From assembly GCA_000621185.1 (NCBI GenBank), contig JHYZ01000015.1, positions 62,001 through 126,000 of the forward strand: a stretch of 64,000 nucleotides of DNA, written 5' to 3'. The notes beneath the pieces are model-generated. The model saw only the letters and a program-made list of their open reading frames with translations. It was not told where the DNA came from and ran no database searches. Source of the stretch: Franconibacter pulveris DSM 19144 (GTDB lineage: Bacteria > Pseudomonadota > Gammaproteobacteria > Enterobacterales > Enterobacteriaceae). The position numbers were made by a program, and so were the translations under genes. Shown here one piece after another: positions 35,745 to 44,182 of this stretch (positions are counted from its first letter, which is position 1; the number at the start of each line of letters is the position of its first letter).

Positions 35745-35772
35745 GCGCCATGGGGCTGTAGCCCTATGGCGC
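35745..35772 (+). terminator. Hairpin after the SDR gene
   Basis: Twelve-base arms GCGCCATGGGGC/GCCCTATGGCGC with one mismatch and a TGTA loop, 6 bases behind the stop. Only a short TTCC follows, so termination may be weak. Confidence 0.5.
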
Positions 35773-35839
35773 TTCCCCCTGCTCTTACCCCTTCCGTTTT
35801 ATGCTCAGCACAAGAGCAGGCCCTGCTGTAAGGAGCTGA

Positions 35840-36910
35840 ATGATGAAAGCTTACCCTTTACAGCTGACCCTGCCGATAGCCACGCACGTGTTCGGCGGTC
35901 AGCTTATCAAAACGCGCCTCGGCAAAGCCGGCCTGCCTGACGGGCGCGTTGCCGAAACCTGGGAAGTGAGCGATGTAGACGGCAAGATAGCGACGGTGAA
36001 AAACGGCGAGCTTGCCGGCATGAGCCTGCGCGAGCTGGCGCAGCGCTACCCGGAGGAGCTGGTCGGCCCCGGCTGGCGCGGCCCCCATTTCCCGCTGCTC
36101 ACCAAATTTATCGACGGCAGCGGCATGTTGCCGGTTCACCTGCATGCTAATGATGAAACCGCGCAGCGTCTGGAGCAGCAGCCCAACGGCAAAACCGAAG
36201 CCTGGCACATTTTATGGGCGGCGGAAGGCGCGACTTGCCTTGCCGGCGTCAAGCCCGGCGTCAGCCGCGCGCAGTTGCGAAGCGCCCTGCTGGCGGAAGA
36301 GTACGATGCGGTCATGCACCGCCTGCCGGTGAGAACGGGCGACACTTTTTATATTCCAGGCGGCATGTTGCACGCTTTCGGCCCGGATACGCTGATTTAC
36401 GAGATAGAGCAGACCTCGGATATTCAGCAGCACGCGATGCCGTGGCGCATGGAGGACGGCAGCGAGATTTCTCGTGCGGAACAGGAAAAGAATATCGATG
36501 CGCTGCTGGATGAGCTGCGCCCTGAGCTGACGACTGCGCCGCAGCCGGGACTGGTGATTGAAGAGAGCCCGCATTTTTCACGGCGCGTCTGCTGCGCCGG
36601 GCCTTACTTCGCCCTTGAGCGCTGGCGCTTTTCCAGCGACAACGACTACACCTTCCGGGGCGCGCAAATCATCTCTAACCTTGGCGACCCGCTCACGCTT
36701 AAGGCGGCAGGCGAGTCGCTGACGCTGGGCCGGGCCGAAAGCTGCCTGCTTCCCGCCGCGCTTCGCAGAGTGACCTTTTGCGGCGCAGGCGAAACGCTGG
36801 TGGGCTACGTGCCGGATTTGGCGCGCGATATTATCGAACCGCTGCGGGCGCGGGGGTATAGCGAAAAAGAGACAGGCCGGCTGGGCGACGTGCAGGACAC
36901 GCTGCGCTAA
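35840..36910 (+). CDS. Class I mannose-6-phosphate isomerase family protein
   Basis: 356 residues with two cupin domains of the type I phosphomannose isomerase fold. The zinc ligands are recognisable: His-x-His in LPVHLHANDE (near 99), Glu in KTEAWHIL (near 119) and His in GGMLHAFGP (near 178). It probably interconverts an aldose and ketose phosphate; as the main ManA of enterobacteria is elsewhere and about 390 residues, this is likely an accessory paralogue. The two tandem ATGs at 35840 and 35843 follow AGGAG. Substrate uncertain. Confidence 0.8.
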   Translation: MMKAYPLQLTLPIATHVFGGQLIKTRLGKAGLPDGRVAETWEVSDVDGKIATVKNGELAGMSLRELAQRYPEELVGPGWRGPHFPLLTKFIDGSGMLPVHLHANDETAQRLEQQPNGKTEAWHILWAAEGATCLAGVKPGVSRAQLRSALLAEEYDAVMHRLPVRTGDTFYIPGGMLHAFGPDTLIYEIEQTSDIQQHAMPWRMEDGSEISRAEQEKNIDALLDELRPELTTAPQPGLVIEESPHFSRRVCCAGPYFALERWRFSSDNDYTFRGAQIISNLGDPLTLKAAGESLTLGRAESCLLPAALRRVTFCGAGETLVGYVPDLARDIIEPLRARGYSEKETGRLGDVQDTLR

Positions 36911-36918
36911 ACCGTGGA

Positions 36919-38007
36919 TTAAGCGAGCCGCTCCACGCGTGTTTCTCCTTCACTCATGGCAAGCTGATAGCGTGCGCAGGCGGTATGCTGCTGCACCAGC
37001 CGCGCCAGTTCCGGCGAGTGGCTGGTGAGCCAGATTTGCGTCCAGCGGCTCGCCTCGGCTATCAGCTTCGCGAGCGCAGGCAGCATTTGCGGATGCAGGC
37101 TGTTTTCCGGTTCGTTCAGGGCGATAAAGGCGGGTGGGCGCGGGCTTAACAAGGCCACCGCCAGGCAGAGAAAACGCAGCGTACCGTCGGAAAACTCGGC
37201 AGGTTCGAGCGGGCGCGTTAGCCCTTCGCGCTGCATCAGCAGCTGGAAGCGCCCGCCGGGGTTATCGCAATAAAAACGGCTGCCCGGAAAAGCGGCGTTC
37301 AGAATCGCGTTCAGCAAATCCTCATCGCCAATCTCAACGATGGTTTGAAAGGCGGCCGCAAGGTTCGCGCCGTCGCTTGCCAGCACAGGCGCGCGAAAGC
37401 CGACCTGCGGCTCGCGCAGCGGCGAGTTTCCGGATACCGCGAACTCATGATAAAAGCGCCAGTTGCGCAGCATCTCCCGCACCTGAGACACCTCCGGGTA
37501 GAGATGCGGCTCGCCAAGCTGCCCGAACACCGATTCGTTCTCATAAATCGCGCCGCTGTGCATTACTTTCTCATGATGGATATTGCTCAGAAAGACCGCC
37601 TGGTTCTGGCGCTTCATGAGCAGTGCTGAAGGACGGCGGCGCTGATTGCTGAGCCAGATTTTCTCTTCTTTGATGACCGGGTCGAGCTGAAACAGCGTCG
37701 GGTAGGGCAGCTTTTCCACAAACCCCACCTGCAACTCATAGTCGTAATCATCCGTCTCTACGGCAAGAATCATCCGCCGTACGTCCTGCTGCCGGCTTCT
37801 GCCTGCCCACAGCGCGTTAAGGATGCCGCCTTCCCGTGATAATGCCTGGGAAAAAGCGCCCTGCGCTGCGCTGTGCATCAGCTGTATCGCTTTATAGATA
37901 TTGGATTTGCCGCTGCCGTTGGGGCCAAAAACAATATTGAGCTGCTCAAGCTCCAGCGCAACACGGCGAAGCGAACGGTAGTTTTCGATATAAAGGCTTT
38001 TAATCAT
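36919..38007 (-). CDS. AAA-family ATPase, RecF/ABC-ATPase-like
   Basis: 362 residues: Walker A GPNGSGKS at 28-35, an ABC-type signature FSDGTLRFL near 280, Walker B region FIALNEPENSLHP near 303, and a switch His in LTSHSPELARL. The usual Walker B Asp before Glu is Asn here; I believe that is shared by part of this subfamily. Such single-protein ATPases are of unknown function, some linked to defence or DNA maintenance. It is a lone gene with no nuclease partner beside it; MIKSLYIENYRSL is the typical family start. Confidence 0.8.
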   Translation of the reverse strand: MIKSLYIENYRSLRRVALELEQLNIVFGPNGSGKSNIYKAIQLMHSAAQGAFSQALSREGGILNALWAGRSRQQDVRRMILAVETDDYDYELQVGFVEKLPYPTLFQLDPVIKEEKIWLSNQRRRPSALLMKRQNQAVFLSNIHHEKVMHSGAIYENESVFGQLGEPHLYPEVSQVREMLRNWRFYHEFAVSGNSPLREPQVGFRAPVLASDGANLAAAFQTIVEIGDEDLLNAILNAAFPGSRFYCDNPGGRFQLLMQREGLTRPLEPAEFSDGTLRFLCLAVALLSPRPPAFIALNEPENSLHPQMLPALAKLIAEASRWTQIWLTSHSPELARLVQQHTACARYQLAMSEGETRVERLA

Positions 38008-38065
38008 AACGTGGCGGCTGGGTGAGTGACGTTAACAGCTTAGCGGAAAAAGCGCGGAAAGACGC

Positions 38066-38087
38066 AGGGCGCCACGCCGGGCGCCCT
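38066..38087 (-). terminator. Hairpin behind the kinase gene
   Basis: Eight-bp stem AGGGCGCC/GGCGCCCT, loop ACGCCG, just after the kinase stop. The T-run is displaced, so termination strength is uncertain. Confidence 0.5.
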
Positions 38088-38092
38088 CGGGT

Positions 38093-39454
38093 TTAGCTTT
38101 GCGGATTGATAAGCCAGGTGCCGGACTGCCCGATGGTGAGCCTCTGGCTGCGGATCTGGTCATGATTTTTCAACGTAAAGGCGTACTGGCCAGGCGAAAG
38201 CTGGAGCGCCGCGAAGCCGTTCGCCGCCGGCACCACCGCCTGCGGTTTGCCATTCAGCAACAGCTGTTCGCCTTCGCGAATGCGCACATACACCAGCGCC
38301 TGCTGTTCGCCGGTAGCGGCGGGCGGCTGCGCCGTCGCGGGCTGTTCTTGCGGACGGTCTGCGTCAGCCGTTTCCGGCTGAGCGTTCTGCGGCGCGCTAC
38401 TGCTAAACAGCAGCCCGCCGATGATAATCCCGGCGACCACGCCTGCGACCACCATTCCCGCCGTCTGGTAACGTCTCCAGCCCGTCACGGCCACCTTATG
38501 CTCTTCCAGCGGAATGAGCATAGTGCCCGGCTTATCGGCATTCAGCAGGTCGTCGTGCCCGCCGACGGGGAGATCCACCAGCGCGGCAAACTCATCCACC
38601 GACTGCGGACGCCCCTCTTTTTTCAACGCCAGCGCCCGGTCTATCGCCTGCAACAGCGAAAGCGAATAGCCTTCCGGCTTGCGCTCCGCCAGCGGCTGGT
38701 AGTTGTCCTGAAGGGAGCGCACCACGCTCACCGGCGGCGGCGAGCCGACAATCAGCGTATGCAGCACCGCCCCCAGCGCGTAGATATCCGTCCACGGGCC
38801 AAGCGCGTTTTCATCATCGTTATACTGCTCGACCGGCGCGTAGCCCGGACGCAGCAGCGTTTCAGTTTCATCGGTGACGTTGCCGATGCTGCGGCGGGCG
38901 GCGCCTGGGTCCAGCAGCACCGGCAGACCGTTTTCCTGCAACAGAATATTGTCCGGCGAAATATCCAGATGTTGATAACCCGCTTTGTGCAGTGCCCGCA
39001 ACGCGCCAAACAGCATCGGCAGCAGGCGGCGGATAGCCGCTTCATCCAGTTTTTGCGGGTGCTGCTCGCGCAGGCGACCCAGCGTAACGCCTTCATAGAA
39101 CAAAGAGACGATATAAGCGGTGTCGTTCTGCACCCAGAAACGCAGCACCTGCGCCAGCCCCGGATGATTAAAACGCGCCAGCAGGCGCGCCTCGTCGATA
39201 AAGCTGGTTAACCCGGCGCTGAAGGCTTTGCCAAAACGCTCGCCGCGAAGCCCGATGCTGAGGTCCGCTTTGCGCATGGCGAACGAGGCGGGCATAAACT
39301 CTTTTATGGCGACGGCGCGCTCAAGCTGGTGATCCCAGGCGCGATAAACGATGCCGAATCCGCCGCTGCCCAGCACCTCCTGAATCTCAAACTCATTAAA
39401 CCGGTAACCGATCGGTAAGGCTTCAGATACTTTTTTGTTCGCGTTGTCCGTCAT
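38093..39454 (-). CDS. Membrane Hanks-type Ser/Thr protein kinase (PpkA-like)
   Basis: 453 residues. Kinase domain about 18-295: Gly loop GSGGFGIVYRAWD, Lys51 in VAIKEF, catalytic Asp164 and Asn169 in HLDISPDNI, and a DPG (182-184) in place of DFG. One membrane helix at about 331-351, then an Ala/Pro/Gln-rich linker and a periplasmic beta domain resembling PEGA (LLLNGKPQAVVPA). In type VI systems PpkA phosphorylates an FHA protein to trigger firing; an FHA gene of the type VI kind is two genes upstream on the same strand. A partner phosphatase is not seen here. Confidence 0.85.
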   Translation of the reverse strand: MTDNANKKVSEALPIGYRFNEFEIQEVLGSGGFGIVYRAWDHQLERAVAIKEFMPASFAMRKADLSIGLRGERFGKAFSAGLTSFIDEARLLARFNHPGLAQVLRFWVQNDTAYIVSLFYEGVTLGRLREQHPQKLDEAAIRRLLPMLFGALRALHKAGYQHLDISPDNILLQENGLPVLLDPGAARRSIGNVTDETETLLRPGYAPVEQYNDDENALGPWTDIYALGAVLHTLIVGSPPPVSVVRSLQDNYQPLAERKPEGYSLSLLQAIDRALALKKEGRPQSVDEFAALVDLPVGGHDDLLNADKPGTMLIPLEEHKVAVTGWRRYQTAGMVVAGVVAGIIIGGLLFSSSAPQNAQPETADADRPQEQPATAQPPAATGEQQALVYVRIREGEQLLLNGKPQAVVPAANGFAALQLSPGQYAFTLKNHDQIRSQRLTIGQSGTWLINPQS

Positions 39455-39545
39455 GTTGCAAGGTTCTCTTTAAGCAAGCCTGGCATCCGCCAGGCCCGGG
39501 TCACGCTCCGTGACAAAACGGCAGCGCGAAGCGTGATAATCGGCA

Positions 39546-40517
39546 TTATTTAACGACCCGGTAAGCGCCTGCCGCCGGGTCGCGCAGCAGCGGCGAGAGC
39601 GAATCCACCAGCAGGATCTTCAGGCTCGCGCCGGGCTCCAGATAGCCGGACCAGACTTTGCGGATAGCCTCCAGCCGGGCGCGCAACCGCGCATCGTCGC
39701 TCGCCTGCGCGCGTGACATCTCTACCGCCACCGTGCCGTCCGCCAGCCAGCCGTTGAGCTCCGCAGAGTAAGGCAAAATCATCCAGCTTTGGTTGGCGCG
39801 CCCGTCGCTGACCACCATCCTTTCATTATTCACGGTGGTAATCAGCAGGCTGTCGGCGTCAGCCTGGGTATTCAGCCCGCTGACGGGGAAGCCATGCACG
39901 AAGGTCATGGTCATTTTCTTCTGCGTGTTGTGGCTCACCTGCACCACTTCGCTGCTGCCGTTCAGCCAGCCGCCTTTTTCGCATTTGCCGTCCGCCTTGG
40001 CCGGAATAAAGATAGCCGGCACGCTGGCGTTATCCTGCCAGAAGGTGCGCAGGTGGCAGCCATCCTGCAGCGTGAACTCCAGCCATGGCGTTCTGTCCGC
40101 CAGCGGCGAGAGATCTTCAGGACGGCCCGTCGGCGCCGCTTCGCCAGCCGTATCGGCTGCGGCGGCGGGCAGCACCACCGGCGTCCAGTCCGCCGTTTTA
40201 CTGGCCGTACCCTGCGCCAGCAGGTCCCCTTCCGGCGAGGTAAACTGCCAGCGCACCACCGCGAGCTCCGCGCACTGGTTTTCCAGCAGCGCCCCAAGGC
40301 GCGGCATGAAGGTTTTCAGCAGCACGGGGCGCTTATCGCCATTCGCCACAATGCGCAGCGGCAGCTCCTTCGCGCACCAGCTTTGCGGCGTGTTGTCCGC
40401 CAGATCGTCTATCCAGACATCCAGCTTCTGCGAAGGAGATTGCACTATGCGGTAATTTTCCGCCTGCGCTGCTGCTGACAACGCCAGCAAGGCCAGACCG
40501 GGCAACCAAAATTTCAT
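39546..40517 (-). CDS. Exported protein of unknown function in the kinase-FHA operon
   Basis: 323 residues with a clear signal peptide (MKFWLPGLALLALSAAAQA, cleavage before ENY). Three or four Cys in the mature part could form disulfides. I recognise no family. It lies between the FHA gene and the kinase gene on one strand, so it may be a periplasmic partner or sensor for the kinase's outer domain, as TagQRST are for PpkA in Pseudomonas; that is inference. Confidence 0.75.
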   Translation of the reverse strand: MKFWLPGLALLALSAAAQAENYRIVQSPSQKLDVWIDDLADNTPQSWCAKELPLRIVANGDKRPVLLKTFMPRLGALLENQCAELAVVRWQFTSPEGDLLAQGTASKTADWTPVVLPAAAADTAGEAAPTGRPEDLSPLADRTPWLEFTLQDGCHLRTFWQDNASVPAIFIPAKADGKCEKGGWLNGSSEVVQVSHNTQKKMTMTFVHGFPVSGLNTQADADSLLITTVNNERMVVSDGRANQSWMILPYSAELNGWLADGTVAVEMSRAQASDDARLRARLEAIRKVWSGYLEPGASLKILLVDSLSPLLRDPAAGAYRVVK

Positions 40518-40570
40518 AAAAATCCTTGTAAGTCTGTAGCCATTACGAATGTTGAGCCGCCACGCGGCGC

Positions 40571-41818
40571 TCAGAGCGTTTCCGCTTCGCTCTGCGAATC
40601 TTTGTACTGGTTAACTTCCCGCTCGTAGGCCTGCAAAAAAGCCTCGCGGACCAGGGCATTCACTTCATTGCTGCCGCCCGCCGCGCTGCTGTGCTGGGCG
40701 ACAAAGGCATCCCACAGCGCCGCCTTGCGGCTTACCGGCAACGCCAGGCGAAAGAGCGAGCCTTCGCGCATCGCCTCTTCCTCCAACGCCTGCGGGTCGA
40801 AAGAAGCGAGCATCGCTTCGCTGGTGGCGTGCAACCCGGAAATCATGCCAATCTGGTGCGCCTGAAGATCCACCAGCGCGTCATGTACGGCTTTGGTGGG
40901 CGGCATAAATCCCGGCATGGCGGTGGCAAACGCCTGCATTAATACCGATTTGCCGGATGGCAGCAACTTGAAAGGGTTATTGGCGTCATCCAGCATCATT
41001 GTCATGTCGGCTTTCACGTCGCGCTTAAGCATAGATCGCGAGGCGAGCAGCGCCACCGTTCCCTGCGCGAACATGCTGAGCATTTCCCCCAGCTGGCGCA
41101 TTTTTTCGCTATCGAAACGGGGGACCGTATGAATGTCGTGAAGCCCTAATCCTTCCAGCAGCGCCGTCAGCAGTTCGCCTTCCAGCACCTCGCCCTGCGC
41201 GTTCTCCGTCGTTTTAGCGGTTTCACGCGGCTGCGGCTGAATGCGCAGGCGGGCTTTGATAGCGGGCGACTCGCTATTTTCCTGCGACGCGCGCGCGGAC
41301 TCGCTTGCCTCAGGCGCCGCGGCCGCCACCTGCGGCAACTGCCGGGAGATATTGTCCGCAACCGCGTAGTTTTTGATAAGGCTTTGCAATATCTCCGCAG
41401 GCACGGAGGTAGGCGCATTCTCAACGGCTACAGGCGCGGCGGGCTTTATCGGCGGCTCACCGCCCGCGCCCAGGCTTGCCAGTCGGCTTACCGGCTGGGT
41501 GTGCAAAATAAAATCGGCAATCTCAATGCTGTATTCCGCAATCGTCAGCCTGTCGCCATCCTGGAGCTCTGCCTGCTCGCCTTTTTCCAGCGGCTTGTTG
41601 TTGATAGCCATCGCCGCCGCGCCAAGGTTAGTGATGCGGCACTCGCCGTCCGGCGCGACATGAACCAGCGCCTGCAGGCGGGAAATCAGGCGGTCGTTAT
41701 CCGGCAGCGCCAGATGGTTATCAGGCCCGCGGCCAATCGTGCCGCCCGGGGCGTTAAACTCGCAGCTGCCCTGCGGCGGCTTGTGGCCCGGTTTCACGGA
41801 AACGAGAGTGAATCGCAT
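40571..41818 (-). CDS. tagH: Type VI secretion-associated FHA domain protein (TagH/ImpI-like)
   Basis: 415 residues from the start at 41818 (AGGAAA upstream; an earlier in-frame start at 41878 is less likely). The FHA domain is at about 1-95 (GGTIGRGPDNHLALPDND, LISRLQALVHV), then a Pro/Ala/Gln-rich linker, and the C-terminal type VI FHA domain at about 205-400 (ELLTALLEGLGLHD, NPFKLLPSGKSVLMQAF). FHA proteins bind phosphothreonine made by PpkA-type kinases and control assembly of the secretion baseplate. First gene of the FHA-exported protein-kinase set. No type VI structural gene is in the window. Confidence 0.85.
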   Translation of the reverse strand: MRFTLVSVKPGHKPPQGSCEFNAPGGTIGRGPDNHLALPDNDRLISRLQALVHVAPDGECRITNLGAAAMAINNKPLEKGEQAELQDGDRLTIAEYSIEIADFILHTQPVSRLASLGAGGEPPIKPAAPVAVENAPTSVPAEILQSLIKNYAVADNISRQLPQVAAAAPEASESARASQENSESPAIKARLRIQPQPRETAKTTENAQGEVLEGELLTALLEGLGLHDIHTVPRFDSEKMRQLGEMLSMFAQGTVALLASRSMLKRDVKADMTMMLDDANNPFKLLPSGKSVLMQAFATAMPGFMPPTKAVHDALVDLQAHQIGMISGLHATSEAMLASFDPQALEEEAMREGSLFRLALPVSRKAALWDAFVAQHSSAAGGSNEVNALVREAFLQAYEREVNQYKDSQSEAETL

Positions 41819-41928
41819 AACATTTTCCTGCCTGGTAATGTGCTGAGCAGAAACCCCTGCGGGTACTGAATCCTGCAAAAAGGTCCAATTGCGGCAGACG
41901 TCAGGCGCCTGCCTTCAGAATGGCAACG

Positions 41929-41953
41929 AAAAACGCCAGCATAGCCTGGCGTT
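41929..41953 (-). terminator. Terminator between the SH3 lipoprotein and FHA genes
   Basis: Eight-bp stem AACGCCAG/CTGGCGTT with a six-base loop, followed on the minus strand by TTTTTCG. It separates the SH3 gene from the FHA-kinase operon. Confidence 0.75.
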
Positions 41954-41989
41954 GCGTTGTCTTATTGTTCTTCCCCTGCAACGGCGGAA

Positions 41990-42484
41990 TTAGTCAATAA
42001 TCCAGGTGCCGCTCGCGGCGTTCTTACAGGCTTTGCTGGCGCCATCCACCGCGACACAGGTTTTGCTGCTGGCGCGACGCGGACGCGGTCTGTCGCGGCG
42101 AACCGTCGCGTCATACTGCTCGCTTTTTACCACCGCGCGCGCAGGCACATAGCCAATCAGCTCTTCTTTGCCTTCATCGGCCAGCGCCATCCAGGAATGC
42201 TCCACCTGGCCCAGCACCTTATAGGTTTTGCCGTTATCCAGCTGGCGGATGACGTTGCCACCGAAATCGGGTCGGCTCATTAACGAGGCCGGGTAAAGCG
42301 CCCGGTAATCCTGATTAACGGGTGTAAATTCCTGAGGCGGGGTTACCGCATACCGGTGAGTCAGGGTAACGCCATTCACCTGGCTGGTCACAATCGTGTC
42401 ATCCGTCATGGGAGGACGCGCAGGCGCCATACAGCCGGAGAGGCCCAACGCAATGACCAGGACTACTACGCTTCGCATCATCAT
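41990..42484 (-). CDS. SH3-domain lipoprotein upstream of the FHA-kinase genes
   Basis: 164 residues from the ATG at 42484 (GGAAG six bases upstream; two further ATGs follow in tandem). Lipoprotein signal MMMRSVVVLVIALGLSGC with the lipobox Cys; an SH3-like domain at about 55-115 (SRPDFGGNVIRQLDNGKTY, YVPARAVV) and a short Arg-rich stretch before a Cys-containing tail. Proteins of this build accompany type VI regulatory clusters in enterobacteria. Probably anchored in the outer membrane, perhaps sensing the wall; role inferred. Confidence 0.75.
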   Translation of the reverse strand: MMMRSVVVLVIALGLSGCMAPARPPMTDDTIVTSQVNGVTLTHRYAVTPPQEFTPVNQDYRALYPASLMSRPDFGGNVIRQLDNGKTYKVLGQVEHSWMALADEGKEELIGYVPARAVVKSEQYDATVRRDRPRPRRASSKTCVAVDGASKACKNAASGTWIID

Positions 42485-43097
42485 CAGCTTCTTCCATTGC
42501 AAACAGAATATCGTGCACAAGTAATATGCGCGGCAGGGCTTCGTTTTTTGTTAATTAACGCGCCCTGATAAAAACGGCTTAACGCGCCGCTGCGGGGTGC
42601 CGCGCACGCAATCGTTAACTCCCGCCCAGACTTTATCAAATAAGCCGCACAAGAGGCTGCTATTTTTAAGTGAGCGCTTAAGGAATTCAATACTCCCGGG
42701 CTCTCATTGTTGCATTCAGTCCGTACCGCTTCGCTTATCTAAAAAATGACATAAGCCATTCATTACAAAGCCCTAATTACTTTAAAAAAGTAATTCGCCG
42801 CCGCGTATTGAACGGCTATGTGCCGATTAAGGCGAATCTAATCTCTTTTTTTGGAACATAAAACCAAATAAAGAAAACGAGATTAAGTAAAAACTCAAAG
42901 CTTTAAAGCCCCGGTATTTCCCTCTGTAGAGAAAGCGTTTGCGCCTGACGCCCACACAATATGTAGCCCAGGTAAAACAAAGCGTAAAGCGGGCTACATT
43001 AAGCGGTTGCATTAATTTTTTCGAATGAAAGAAAAAACCCGAAAAGGCAGAAAAAAAGTCTCTTTTCGCTAAGCTCAAAGAAGAGGCGAGCAGAAAC
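42485..43097. other. Non-coding gap of about 600 bases with one inverted repeat
   Basis: No convincing gene. A perfect nine-bp inverted repeat ATGTAGCCC/GGGCTACAT at 42961-42969 and 42991-42999 resembles scattered enterobacterial hairpin repeats. The right edge meets the IstR-1 terminator, so a longer istR-2-type transcript would also end here. Confidence 0.5.
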
Positions 43098-43175
43098 AAA
43101 AAACCCCGCCGCTGGGGCAGGGTTTTTTCAGCTGTTTACGGGTGGTAGCCGTAAAGCACACTGTGTTACGTCAAC
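43098..43175 (-). ncRNA. istR: IstR-1 antitoxin small RNA
   Basis: About 78 nt on the minus strand, start near 43175 (GTTGACGTAACACAGTGTGC). The 5' part matches the tisB leader (43410-43430) at 20 of 21 positions, so it can pair with the mRNA and block TisB synthesis. The 3' end is a hairpin CCCTGCC/GGCGGGG followed by six T (43098-43103). Same gene order and RNA size as E. coli istR-1 (75 nt). Constitutive promoter noted separately. Confidence 0.88.
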
Positions 43176-43181
43176 TTTTTA

Positions 43182-43210
43182 ACTATACGACGAATTGACC
43201 GCTATCGCAA
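43182..43210 (-). promoter_or_regulatory. IstR-1 promoter
   Basis: Minus-strand TTGCGA (43205-43210), 17-base spacer, TATAGT (43182-43187), then the RNA start 7 bases on. No LexA site overlaps it, as expected for the constitutive antitoxin. Confidence 0.75.
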
Positions 43211-43277
43211 TTCTGCGCGCGGCGTGACAGTGGCTTTTCAACAGTATGGTCCAGGTTTCTTTTTCTTGTCCAGAAAA

Positions 43278-43297
43278 TACTGTTAATTTATACAGTA
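43278..43297 (+). promoter_or_regulatory. LexA box and promoter of tisB
   Basis: TACTGTTAATTTATACAGTA is a full SOS box (CTG-N10-CAG). It overlaps a likely -10 (TTATAC, 43288-43293) with a TTGTCC -35 at 43266-43271, so LexA would repress tisB until DNA damage. Confidence 0.88.
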
Positions 43298-43409
43298 CTT
43301 ATCTATACTGATTTTGCTGTCACAGCGTGCGAGACGGGGCCGCAACTTACGGGCGCGAAACAAGTCCTGGCTGAAACGGGTGGTGCCGTCAGTGCCTTAA
43401 CCCCGTGAG

Positions 43410-43430
43410 AGCACACTGTGTTACGCCAAC
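43410..43430 (+). promoter_or_regulatory. IstR-1 target site in the tisB leader
   Basis: 21 bases repeating 43155-43175 with a single difference. It lies about 110 bases into the tisB transcript and 68 bases before its start codon, the position of the ribosome standby site blocked by IstR-1 in E. coli. Confidence 0.8.
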
Positions 43431-43497
43431 AAAGCAACTGGCAACAGGCAGCGGAGAGGTACGTCAGTTGCGTGCTCCTTGACCAGAGGAGACGCGT

Positions 43498-43587
43498 ATG
43501 AGCGCTGTGGATTGGGTTATCCTCATCCTCAAACTCATGGTTGCGCTGCTGCAACTGCTTGATGCTGTCCTGAAGTACCTTCGGTAA
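43498..43587 (+). CDS. tisB: TisB, SOS-induced type I toxin peptide
   Basis: A 29-residue single-helix peptide, MSAVDWVILILKLMVALLQL then LDAVLKYLR, aligning without gaps to E. coli TisB. It inserts in the inner membrane, collapses the proton gradient and promotes persistence after DNA damage. AGAGGAG lies 6 bases upstream of the ATG. LexA controls the promoter and IstR-1 blocks translation. As in E. coli, emrD is nearby downstream. Too short for ordinary gene callers. Confidence 0.95.
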   Translation: MSAVDWVILILKLMVALLQLLDAVLKYLR

Positions 43588-43620
43588 ACGCCTTCGGTAA
43601 CTCAGGTTCAAGCCGCACCT

Positions 43621-43647
43621 AAGGGGGGCGGGCAACCGCCCCCCTTT
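43621..43647 (+). terminator. tisB terminator
   Basis: Eleven-bp stem AAGGGGGGCGG/CCGCCCCCCTT with a GCAA loop, ending in T. Confidence 0.85.
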
Positions 43648-43689
43648 AACACGGCTTCGCTACTCACAAAGCGGAAACAGGAGGGAAGG

Positions 43690-44151
43690 ATGTCATCCAT
43701 TATCGCCATCAGGCCAGTCACCCCTTACAGCGCTGATTTCGAGCGCCTGCGCGAGGAGAGCCAGGCGCTGGGTTTCAATATGCTTAATCGTCTTTCCACC
43801 CACTGGCTGGACGGCAGCAATCTCTTTTCCGCGCCGGGCGAAACGCTGCTCGGTGCTTTCCTCGGCGACGCGCTGGTCGGCGTCTGTGGGCTAAACCGCG
43901 ACCCTTACGATGAAACGCCTCGCGCCGGACGCGTGCGCCATCTTTATGTCAGCCATCCGGTGCGCGGCGTGGGCGTCGGTCATGTGCTGCTCTCGTCGGT
44001 AACGCAACATGCGCGCGAGTTTTTTGACTACCTCAACATTCGCGCGCCGCAAACGGCATTCCGGTTTTACCAGCGCGCCGGTTTTACGCCGGTTGAAGCG
44101 CACCCGCAAATCACGCACCGCCTGGTGTTCTCCACGCTGTCCGCCGCATGA
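43690..44151 (+). CDS. GNAT-family N-acetyltransferase
   Basis: 153-residue acetyl-CoA-dependent acyltransferase of the GNAT fold: the acetyl-CoA loop is in VSHPVRGVGVGHVLLSSV (near 96-113), and the C-terminal PQTAFRFYQRAGFTPVE is the family ending. GGAGG precedes the ATG. The substrate is unknown. A phosphatase gene follows after a 31-base gap and may be co-transcribed. Confidence 0.83.
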   Translation: MSSIIAIRPVTPYSADFERLREESQALGFNMLNRLSTHWLDGSNLFSAPGETLLGAFLGDALVGVCGLNRDPYDETPRAGRVRHLYVSHPVRGVGVGHVLLSSVTQHAREFFDYLNIRAPQTAFRFYQRAGFTPVEAHPQITHRLVFSTLSAA

Positions 44152-44182
44152 TAAGGTAGCCTTTTTTCATAAGGAGCTGCCG

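Noticed and set aside
42827-43099. 90-codon open frame on the minus strand (MFLLASSLSLAK...)
   Set aside because: Phe/Ser/Lys-rich composition from an AT-rich non-coding stretch, no ribosome site, no family, and its start overlaps the IstR-1 terminator.
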